Below are positions 10,901-16,923 of a stretch of DNA of 64,000 bases, piece after piece. The notes under the pieces were generated by a model. That model worked only from the letters and a program-made list of their open reading frames with translations, searched no databases and was not told the origin of the DNA. The stretch is from positions 3,158 to 67,157 of the forward strand of contig JAEOTL010000467.1 of assembly GCA_016839845.1 (NCBI GenBank), given 5' to 3'. A program made the translations under genes and the position numbers. Every line of letters starts with the position of its first letter. Within the stretch, counting starts at the first letter, position 1. Source of the stretch: Promethearchaeota archaeon. GTDB taxonomy: Archaea; Asgardarchaeota; Lokiarchaeia; Sigynarchaeales; SOKP01.

Positions 10901-12632
10901 AACCGTTGAACCATTGGATTTGGGTATATGGAACAGTTTATCTGAAGGGGAATTTCAAATCTTAATTTTTGCTAATGATTCTGCAGGAAATTTAAATAAC
11001 AGTCTTACTTTAACCCTCTACAAAGATACATTAGAACCCCTAATAACCATCAATTCACCCTTAAACAATTCATATTATAACTCCACACCAACATTAAATA
11101 TTGTAGCTTTTGATCCAAATTTGCTTTCTATCAGCTATAAAGTATTGAGTTATGCCCCAATCGTTTTGATTAACAATACAGATATGTTATTTAATAGCAG
11201 TATTTGGATGGATTTACCTCAAGGGTGGTTTAATATTCAAATTATAGCAGAGGATTCACTTGGTAATATAAACAATTCGGTTATTTTGACATTATATAAG
11301 GACACCATCGTTCCAGAGATAACTATTAATCTCCCCCAAGCAAATGGCCTTTATGGTAATTTATCCCCGGATTTTGATATCTTTGTAATTGAAAGCAATA
11401 TTAATAATATGTGGTATTCTCTCATAGGGGAGCCAGCAATCTTTATTTTTTCTGGAACCACGGGTACTATTGATCAAACAACTTGGGATAAATTTGGCAA
11501 TGGGACAGTTACTATAAGGTTTTTTGTTGATGATATTGCTGGTAATTTAGCCTACAAGGATGTTGTTATTAGGAAAAATATTTTTGCTCCGATCATAACA
11601 ATATATTCTCCTATTACCGATGAACTTATAGGAATTAATGCTCCAAATTTTATAACTTATACATCTGGTACGGAAATTCAAGAAACATGGTATACTTTAG
11701 ACAACGGTCTAACGAATTATACATTTACAGGGTTAAATGGGACAATAAATCAAATAGCTTGGGATAATTTTGGCTCTGGGCCTATTACAATAAGATTTTA
11801 CATAAACGACTCCCTTGGAAAAATCGGATTCGATGAAGTAGTTGTTATTAAAGATTCAGATACCCCAATAATTCTCATTAATTCCCCCCTGAATCAAACA
11901 GTATTTGCCGCATCACCATTTATCAATCTAACAATTTTGGAACCTAACCTCGATCGAGTATGGTATAGTGTAAATTCCACAATTATCGATATGACGGGGA
12001 ATTTAACACAATTTCTTGATTCTTTAATATGGGATAATTTACCTCAAGGAACTTTCATAGTAGAACTTTTTGCTAATGATACTGTAGGAAACTTAAACAA
12101 TTTACTTCAACTTTATCTGAGTAAAGACACAATTGGGCCCAACATTACTGTTATTCTCCCAACTGAGAATCAAAGAATTGATAGAGATTCTCCTTTCTTT
12201 GAGCTTTCTCTTTTTGATGAAAACGGTATAGATATTAGTTGGTATGAAATTAATGGAAGTGGTAGTTCTATACAATTTATAGGGTCAATTGGGAGGATTG
12301 ATCAGGTGCTATGGGAAACTATATGGGACAATCTAACTCAAGGAGACACTATTACCATCCGTTTCTACTCAAGCGACACACTTGGGAACGTAAATCATAA
12401 GGATATAACTGTTATTAAGTATACACCCAAATCTCAATTTAGGATTTTTTCTGATCCATGGTCTTTTATAATCCCAACCGCGGGACTAATTGCAATGTGT
12501 CCTATTACAATAAAATTAACAAAAAGTCGATATTATGAATCTTTAAATGCCAAGGAAAAGAGTCGTTTAAAGAAGGTTATAATAACCATCTTTTTCTTCT
12601 TGTCTTTAACCGCGATATTCTTTATCTTCTAA
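4923..12632 (+). CDS. Giant secreted beta-helix/Ig-like repeat surface protein, C-terminal membrane anchor
   Basis: 2569 residues. Residues ~15-38 (YFIIIFFLAICLLVGKLSY) are a signal or anchor helix after a Lys/Arg-rich start. Residues ~75-285 form NosD-like right-handed beta-helix turns (NNGIGIRLSNSENNSITNNY, TNKITDNTVGINLTSSS), ending in a W/D/N-rich segment (NYWDDYTGADLNDDGIGDSP). Residues ~290-2500 are 24 tandem Ig/cadherin-like modules of about 92 residues. The C-terminus has two hydrophobic helices (FIIPTAGLIAMCPITIKL; VIITIFFFLSLTAIFFIF) with a basic stretch between them. N-x-S/T sequons are very dense, so it is probably heavily N-glycosylated. It looks like a long adhesive or cell-envelope fibre. 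It is transcribed alone, divergently from the GNAT gene. An alternative start is the Met nine codons in. Confidence 0.88.
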   Translation: MERYTRRSMYHLKKRDLSRYFIIIFFLAICLLVGKLSYSNLSIQNDSNKSNNNNPFNELKTADSWINEPRIIIDGNWSETKQTYDWCDGEGTWEEPYIIENVTINANNSEFCILINNSLTEPFIIRNCKFLNSSIDYGAIELINTNNGTILLNNISLNNGIGIRLSNSENNSITNNYIQNNTNAIILGEFCSNNTVFTNKITDNTVGINLTSSSCNGTLVYNNTFSNNGLSANDDGNNNKWDNGTLGNYWDDYTGADLNDDGIGDSPYGVSGTAGSQDNYPIWDDGENVSPELTIHLPYNNTYWSSAPLINVSAVDDNLEYIWYNVTGTPTIEFLEHNVAEVLNDILWDSLSEGEFQVSFFANDTNGNVNNSIILTLYKDTNSPTLLINSPSDGTYWNSRPNIQATATDTYFDSVWYEVGSFKVKLTNGVPELLNLTIWNGLPDEGSFTVYFFANDSAGNINNLHSRTLYKDIVVPSLTVNLPSDGTYWNTRPSIQATVTDTYFDSVWYEVASTKIILTNGIADLLNLTIWNSLADEGSFTINFFANDSAGNVNNLYSRTLYKDTIIPSLVVNLPSDDTYWNSRPNIQATATDTYFDSVWYEVGSSKVILTNGIAELLNLTIWNSLLDEGSFTIYFFANDSAGNVNNLYSLTLYKDIDTPSLVINQPSDATYWNSRPNIQVTATDTYFDSVWYEVSGTKIVLTNGIAELLNLSIWDSLGDEESFTINFFANDSAGNINNLYSRTLYKDIVNPSLVINLPSDGTYWNTRPNIQATASDTYFDSVWYEVGGRTIILTNGVAELLNLTIWSSLADEGSFTINFFANDSAGNINNLYSRTLYKDIVNPSLVVNLPSDGTYWNSRPNIQATATDTYFDSVWYEVSGTKIILTNGVAELLNLTIWSSLADEGSFTINFFANDSAGNINNLYSRTLYKDIVNPSLVINLPSDGTYWNSIPSIQATATDPYFDSIWYVVGSTTILLENGVSEQFDTTIWNSLSDEISFIVYFYANDSAGNINNVHNLTLFKDVVVPSLVINLPVNNTYWNSRPDIQATATDTYFDSIWYLVGSTEIMLMNGVSEGLNLGIWDSLPTEGLFNIYFYANDSAGNIFESLPLSLYRDILAPRVSIFLPVNNTYWDTIPSIKVSANDPNFNMLFYVVGGTQVQLTNNIEQLLEAAIWNSLPQGKFIIEIYANDTLGNLNNSFRITLFKDTIAPRITINSPMNNTYWNAPPSINLTVYDPNFTILYYMVGPTQIWLTNNTAQLLDLTIWNSLPQGLFQVRIYAWDSFGHLNDSLILELYKDTLAPEVVIQAPVNNTYWNTPPPLNITINDPNFDSLYYVVGTTHIGLTNNIEQLLDLTIWNGLPQGEFQIEIYANDSFGHLNNSYVITLYKDTVIPNLTVNLPLNGTYWKILPTINVTVLDTNFDSVWYKVGSTTIKLENGISEAFDLVIWNSLLEEDEFSIYFYANDSAGNMNSVVMYTLYKDIRNPIITINYPDPNDLFGPKSPGFDISISEGNLNSTWYTIVGSSTNFTFSGLTGTINQALWDEFGNGTLTLRFYANDTLNNLGFAEVTVRKNIYAPIINIVDPQSNDLYGIVAPDFMIYKDGVEINTTWYTIDNGLTNYTFSGLTGTINQTAWDLYGFGDIVLKFYLNDSLGVIGSDSVTIKKDPDVPEVNVTYINPLIDGSYCNSAPIFKVSVYDPNLQTIWYQVGASKVLIANNTEITLDSLIWDALPQGEFIIQIFANDTLGYLNDTFSLTFYKDTLAPRLVLNNPSNNTYYNTPPLINITVYDPNFNSLTYTVLGGYLPANIWLVNNTMELLNQDIWDDLPQGGFVIVFTAYDTFGHLNDTYILTLYKDTLAPLLVMTLPEDNSFHNTPPTLRVSSTDPNLYKIWYKVGTTTIELLNDSDQVFDLTLWNSLVEGAFVVEIYANDSFGHTSIPINITLIKDLTPPLITINSPINNTHYSSPPDIDITAFDVNLDTVWYTVMGTKIILTLTVEPLDLGIWNSLSEGEFQILIFANDSAGNLNNSLTLTLYKDTLEPLITINSPLNNSYYNSTPTLNIVAFDPNLLSISYKVLSYAPIVLINNTDMLFNSSIWMDLPQGWFNIQIIAEDSLGNINNSVILTLYKDTIVPEITINLPQANGLYGNLSPDFDIFVIESNINNMWYSLIGEPAIFIFSGTTGTIDQTTWDKFGNGTVTIRFFVDDIAGNLAYKDVVIRKNIFAPIITIYSPITDELIGINAPNFITYTSGTEIQETWYTLDNGLTNYTFTGLNGTINQIAWDNFGSGPITIRFYINDSLGKIGFDEVVVIKDSDTPIILINSPLNQTVFAASPFINLTILEPNLDRVWYSVNSTIIDMTGNLTQFLDSLIWDNLPQGTFIVELFANDTVGNLNNLLQLYLSKDTIGPNITVILPTENQRIDRDSPFFELSLFDENGIDISWYEINGSGSSIQFIGSIGRIDQVLWETIWDNLTQGDTITIRFYSSDTLGNVNHKDITVIKYTPKSQFRIFSDPWSFIIPTAGLIAMCPITIKLTKSRYYESLNAKEKSRLKKVIITIFFFLSLTAIFFIF
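5790..12423 (+). repeat. 24 tandem ~276-bp repeats (92-residue Ig-like modules)
   Basis: The repeat unit reads roughly P-x-x-x-I-N-x-P-x-x-x-TYWNS-x-P-x-I, then VWYEV, an IW-x-SL block, FFANDSAGN and LYKD. I count 24 units. Units 2-9 are the most alike; units 6 and 7 are offset by exactly 276 bases and nearly identical over 7311-7400 versus 7587-7676. Units 14, 15, 21, 22 and 24 are a divergent subtype (SGLTGTINQ-type core, no TYWN). The arrangement shows expansion by tandem duplication with some recent exchange. Confidence 0.9.
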
Positions 12633-12665
12633 AAAATAGTAAAATTCTAAGTTTCTCTAATATAC

Positions 12666-13700
12666 TTATTTTTCTGAATAGTCCAAAATGAGCTTCATTT
12701 CTGCAAAGTTTAGTTTTTTTCCTGATTTCTGTTTATTAAGCGCAATTTCTAATTTTTCTTGCATTAGTTTTTTTTGAGATTTCTTCTTTCTAATGATCTC
12801 CTTAATTTCGGGTGTTAATTTTTGTTTTGGTTTTAACGTTTTTGGTTTAGGTTTTGGTTTTCTTCTGCTTTTTGATAATATTATTTCTTTTGGCTTTGGT
12901 TTCTTTTTTAAGTAATTAGTTAGTTCTTCAAACAGTCCAGCTGTATTTTGACTCATCAACTGCGAAAAGAGCGTGTAGTTACGATCCGAAGTGGTTTTAT
13001 TTTGTACCAATTCCTTATCAATTTTCTTCTTAATAATTTCGTATTCTCTAGTTTTTCTGTATAGCTTGAGCATTTCCTTATGTGTCTTAGTTCTCTCGAC
13101 TATTAATTTATCCAAGTTATTATATATTTCTTTTAAACTCACTTCAAGGCTATCTATTCGTTTTTGATTTTTATAATAGGCAGTACTCAACACTTTTTTG
13201 ACCAGTTTTTTGTTAAGAGCTTCTACCGACTCACTTTTTTGTTGCTTGGTTTCTTCTAGCTTTCTTAATTCCTCGATTATATCATTTTCCTCATCAATAT
13301 TTAACACACTTTCCTCTAACATATTGTTTAACTGGCTTATTCTATAATCTATCTCTTCAAGAGAACCTTTTGTGAGTTCAAGTGATCTCGAAATTTCCCC
13401 ATTTAGTTCTGGTTCTTGGAGGGTAGCGTTTTCTTTAATTAAATAACTCCAAAGTTGTTCATCGTCAATCTTTTGTTTTTTAAGCTTCTTGATTTGTAAA
13501 TTGCAGTGAATGCGCTTGCTTTTATTAAACTCTCGCACATCTAATAACAATTTATAAATTTGAGATTCAACTTTTTGGAAATTAAGAAGTAAATTTATGA
13601 ATTTATCATCGAGTTGATTCCTTGTAAGTACATACTCTTTGACAATCTTTTGTGCATTATTGAAGTAATTTACCAAATCGTCTATTTTTTTCTCACTCAT
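12666..13700 (-). CDS. COG1340-like archaeal coiled-coil protein
   Basis: 344 residues, no signal peptide, cytoplasmic. Residues ~1-245 are near-continuous heptad-type coiled coil. Residues ~265-305 are a basic Lys/Pro linker (KPKPKPKTLKPKQK). The end, NKQKSGKKLNFAEMKLILDY, resembles the closing GekLt-x-eEl-x-ll motif of the archaeal COG1340 coiled-coil family, and HKEMLKLYRKTREY resembles its His-containing helix. The function of the family is unknown; a scaffolding or RNA-associated role is speculation. It is convergent with the giant surface-protein gene. The same C-terminal motif reappears before the BRO1-like domain of the protein at 16924. Confidence 0.65.
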   Translation of the reverse strand: MSEKKIDDLVNYFNNAQKIVKEYVLTRNQLDDKFINLLLNFQKVESQIYKLLLDVREFNKSKRIHCNLQIKKLKKQKIDDEQLWSYLIKENATLQEPELNGEISRSLELTKGSLEEIDYRISQLNNMLEESVLNIDEENDIIEELRKLEETKQQKSESVEALNKKLVKKVLSTAYYKNQKRIDSLEVSLKEIYNNLDKLIVERTKTHKEMLKLYRKTREYEIIKKKIDKELVQNKTTSDRNYTLFSQLMSQNTAGLFEELTNYLKKKPKPKEIILSKSRRKPKPKPKTLKPKQKLTPEIKEIIRKKKSQKKLMQEKLEIALNKQKSGKKLNFAEMKLILDYSEK

Positions 13701-13812
13701 TTTATAAATCGCTATAAATTATGATTTTATAGAGTTTGAATATTTGATGCTCTTAAGAGAACACCATTAATTAATTGTAAATTATTATTTAAATTTTTAT
13801 ATAAGGACCTAT

Positions 13813-15690
13813 ATGAAAAATATCATGAAACTGAAGTCATTGAAGTTCTTTTTAGTAATGTTATTCCTATTAGGGGGAGGTCTTTTTTTTACTAAATTAA
13901 CAGATTTTACTCAAGTAAATATCCTGGGGAATGATTCAACAACATTAACCTTTTCATCAGAGAATAACATTTGGGATACGCAAATTACCCTGGAAGTTGG
14001 AATCCAACCTGTATGTGTTAGTCTTGGTGATGTTAATAATGATGGGGAAAATGATATTGTAACAGCAAACCAAGGAGATGATACTATTTCAATTTTGTTA
14101 TGGAATTCGAATTCCAGTAGTTGGGGATCCCAAATAACTAAAGATGTTGGAAATAGTCCTGAAAGTGTTTATATTGGGGATGCAAATAATGACGGCCTAA
14201 ATGAAATTGTCGCATCCTCTTTAGATAATACCGTCTCAATATTCGAATGGAATGATACAATTGAGGATTGGGATAAAGTTATAAAAACTGTTGGGGATGA
14301 TCCCGAAAGTGTTATGATTGAGGATGCGAATAATGACGGATTTAACGACATTGTAACCGCTAATATGGGAGAATTTGATGTTTCAATAATTCTATGGAAT
14401 AACGCAACTGAAGAATGGGATGATCATATAAGAAGAGATGTAGGATATTTACCATATAGTGTATTTGTAGGTGACGTCGATAATGATGGTTATAATGATA
14501 TTGTAACCGCTAATTTCGGAGTTGACAATAATATCTCGATATTACTATGGAATGAAACAACAAATGATTGGGATGACAAGATAACAAAAATAGCTGGAAC
14601 TTCACCTTATAGCGTTTTTATTGAGGACGCGAATAATGACGGACAAAACGACATTGCAGTCTCATCTCTTGAAGGTAAAATCTTTATTTTTTGCTGGAAT
14701 ACTACATCCCAAAATTGGGATAAATCAATTAATAAAACAGTAGGATCCTATCCTCGAAATCTTTTTATTGGTGACGCAAATAATGATGGTTATAATGATA
14801 TAGCCACAGCCAATTTTTTTGATCATGATGCCTCTTTATTATTATGGAATGAAACATTAAGTGATTGGAACTCAGAGATATCTTTATCAGTTGGGCAACA
14901 ACCACATTTTGTGGTTATAGGGGATGCAAATGATGATGAGAGTAATGATATTATTACGGCTAATTATGAAGATAATAGTGTTTCAATCCTTTTAGGGAAT
15001 TTTGAAATGTTGGATGCGCCTTATCTAGAATCTATATTACCTAGTCATGATAGCGATGGAATAATTGAATTGAATTGGACTGTTGTAGAGGGAGCTAGTA
15101 GTTATTCTGTATATAGAGATGTTGAGAACATTTCATCAATTCATGGACTGATACCAATAACAATAACAAATGAAAATAACTATATTGATATAATTACAAT
15201 AAACCAAAATTACTACTATGTGATAATTGCTCAAAATTCAACAACGAATAGTCCGATTTCAAATTGTCAAAATGTTGTTGTTCTAATTCCCTTACATTCC
15301 CCTATTTTAGATCCTATTTCCCCCAACATTAGCAATAATGGTAAAATTTTTCTAAACTGGAACGATATTCTGGGTGCTCACCTATATTATGTCTATAGGG
15401 ATGATATGAATATTACCAATTCAGAAAACGCATCCTTAATAGCCCAAACTCTAGAGAGTGATTATACTGATTCAATCAAGGTAAATGGAATCTATTACTA
15501 TGTAATAGTCGCCGGAGATCTTTCATCAAATACTTCTATTTCTAATTGCGTAGAAGTTATAGTAGAACTTCAGCTTGAGATTTCAATATCAGGAAATTTT
15601 GTTATTAATAATCTAGTAATCTTTGTGGTAGTTGTCTCATTAATTGCAGTAAAAATCAAGTGTAAATCCAAATTTAAAACTATACTGTAA
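13813..15690 (+). CDS. Secreted FG-GAP/VCBS beta-propeller plus FN3-like surface protein
   Basis: 625 residues. A signal peptide (FFLVMLFLLGGGLFF) is followed by about eight repeats of the form VSLGDVNNDGENDIVTAN with D-x-N-x-D-G calcium-binding loops, the signature of integrin-like FG-GAP blades (residues ~50-400). Two FN3-like modules follow (~400-600: IELNWTVVEGASSYSVYRD; IFLNWNDILGAHLYYVYRD). A C-terminal transmembrane helix (VIFVVVVSLIAVKIKC) with basic tail anchors it. It is predicted to face outward and to bind glycans, proteins or Ca2+. The start has AAGGACC just upstream. Confidence 0.87.
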   Translation: MKNIMKLKSLKFFLVMLFLLGGGLFFTKLTDFTQVNILGNDSTTLTFSSENNIWDTQITLEVGIQPVCVSLGDVNNDGENDIVTANQGDDTISILLWNSNSSSWGSQITKDVGNSPESVYIGDANNDGLNEIVASSLDNTVSIFEWNDTIEDWDKVIKTVGDDPESVMIEDANNDGFNDIVTANMGEFDVSIILWNNATEEWDDHIRRDVGYLPYSVFVGDVDNDGYNDIVTANFGVDNNISILLWNETTNDWDDKITKIAGTSPYSVFIEDANNDGQNDIAVSSLEGKIFIFCWNTTSQNWDKSINKTVGSYPRNLFIGDANNDGYNDIATANFFDHDASLLLWNETLSDWNSEISLSVGQQPHFVVIGDANDDESNDIITANYEDNSVSILLGNFEMLDAPYLESILPSHDSDGIIELNWTVVEGASSYSVYRDVENISSIHGLIPITITNENNYIDIITINQNYYYVIIAQNSTTNSPISNCQNVVVLIPLHSPILDPISPNISNNGKIFLNWNDILGAHLYYVYRDDMNITNSENASLIAQTLESDYTDSIKVNGIYYYVIVAGDLSSNTSISNCVEVIVELQLEISISGNFVINNLVIFVVVVSLIAVKIKCKSKFKTIL

Positions 15691-15787
15691 TTAAAACAGT
15701 TAAAAACTTATTATACTAAGCTTCTATAACATTGGATCATTAAGTGAATCATTTATTTTTTTACAAAAGATTAAAAAAAAAAAGAGA

Positions 15788-15835
15788 GTTTTTTGGTAAA
15801 CCAAAAAACGGATAAAAAGATTGATACACAATCTT
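15788..15835. terminator. Two hairpins between convergent genes
   Basis: GTTTTTTGGT (15788-15797) and ACCAAAAAAC (15800-15809) are a perfect 10-base inverted repeat. AAGATTG (15817-15823) and CAATCTT (15829-15835) form a second, with a five-base loop. They lie 98 bases after the FG-GAP gene stop and 65 bases beyond the stop of the convergent Cys-rich gene, so a bidirectional terminator or transcript-end structure is a reasonable reading. Confidence 0.4.
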
Positions 15836-15899
15836 ATCAACCTATTTATTAAAAGCAACAGGCGAGGAAACTCAATCGTTTCTACTCGGGAGTTGGGGA

Positions 15900-16676
15900 T
15901 TATTGTTGGGGGAAATAACATCTTTCTTGTGCCAATATATACGCAAACTGTTGGTCTTCTAGATCACAGCCAGCAAAAATTAAGCCAACGTGAATGTAAA
16001 CTTCTTTTCCAGGTATAGTAACACCATCAGAGTTATCAGGAAGAACTAAGTTAAGGAACTCAAGTCCTCCACCAACAACAGGGAGTTGGTTACTGGCTAG
16101 GCAGACTTTATTGCCACACCATCCTGCGCGTGCTTCCCAGATATAACATGAGCAGCACATACATTCGGGATCTTTACCCATATTAGTCCATTCAAGGTTC
16201 CATCCTTGGATATATTCACGAATGCCGTCCTTATCTTGATCCTGATAGAAGGCGATACCCATCTGTGGATAGAAGGCATCGGTATCTAATGGATGATATA
16301 GACCGCAAATCTTGAATTCAAACCACCAAGTCTGTGCCATCTCGTTTGTAATGCAGAGTGGAAGAGGTAATAGTTCCCCAGTTGCAGCATCATAATAGGG
16401 GAAGTAATAATCAACTAATTCTATTGTTCCTGGAACTGTGTCAAAAGGACCAATCTCTCCTTCATACGCTACTGGCACGAGATGTTCATTTCCCGCTTGT
16501 GGTTCAAGGATATCATTAGATTCAAGGTTCATACCAAGAATCTGTGAACCATTTTGTGAACGAACGCAAAGACCCCCAACAGCCAATGCAAAGGCTACAA
16601 AGATAGATGCAATCACTACAACTTTAACCCATATAATAATCTTAGATTGACGCTGTACTGTCACGTCTAATCTCAT
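15900..16676 (-). CDS. Cys-rich secreted or membrane-anchored protein, unknown family
   Basis: 258 residues. After a short basic N-terminus (MRLDVTVQRQSK) comes one long hydrophobic helix (IIIWVKVVVIASIFVAFALAVGGL), a type II anchor or uncleaved signal. The outside domain has about twelve cysteines, including ECMCCSCYIWEARAGWCGNK, and a thrombospondin-3/EF-like loop DQDKDGIREY. I do not recognise a family. Base composition is visibly less AT-rich than the neighbours, as expected of a highly expressed or transferred gene. A TATA-like AATTTATAAAG lies about 75 bases upstream on the gene strand, with AAGGTG nearer the start. Confidence 0.7.
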   Translation of the reverse strand: MRLDVTVQRQSKIIIWVKVVVIASIFVAFALAVGGLCVRSQNGSQILGMNLESNDILEPQAGNEHLVPVAYEGEIGPFDTVPGTIELVDYYFPYYDAATGELLPLPLCITNEMAQTWWFEFKICGLYHPLDTDAFYPQMGIAFYQDQDKDGIREYIQGWNLEWTNMGKDPECMCCSCYIWEARAGWCGNKVCLASNQLPVVGGGLEFLNLVLPDNSDGVTIPGKEVYIHVGLIFAGCDLEDQQFAYILAQERCYFPQQ

Positions 16677-16807
16677 TGCCCTGTTTCACTTTCTTACTTT
16701 GCAAATCACCTTACTTATTTGAATTTGCTAATATATATTTTAGCATAAATCTTTATAAATTTTTTGTATTTATGAATTTCTAACTAAAATGTAAAAAATA
16801 TGGGTCA

Positions 16808-16849
16808 CTGAGCTGTATCCTCAGCAATTTCCTAACTGTTCATTAACAG
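16808..16849. promoter_or_regulatory. Inverted repeats in divergent promoter region
   Basis: CTGAG/CTCAG (16808-16824) and CTGTT/AACAG around CATT (16836-16849) are two short inverted repeats in the 247-base gap between the Cys-rich secreted gene and the HhH-BRO1-like gene. They could be operators or leader hairpins for the plus-strand gene. The evidence is only the symmetry. Confidence 0.25.
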
Positions 16850-16923
16850 ATATGATTAAGTTTAAAAAAAAATGTTGTATAATAATACATATCTAAAAAG
16901 AATATATTTATTATTTGATTAAT

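Noticed and set aside
5790..12423. CRISPR array or DNA satellite
   Set aside because: The repeats are 276 bases long, multiples of three, and translate into one continuous Ig-like array, so they are protein repeats.
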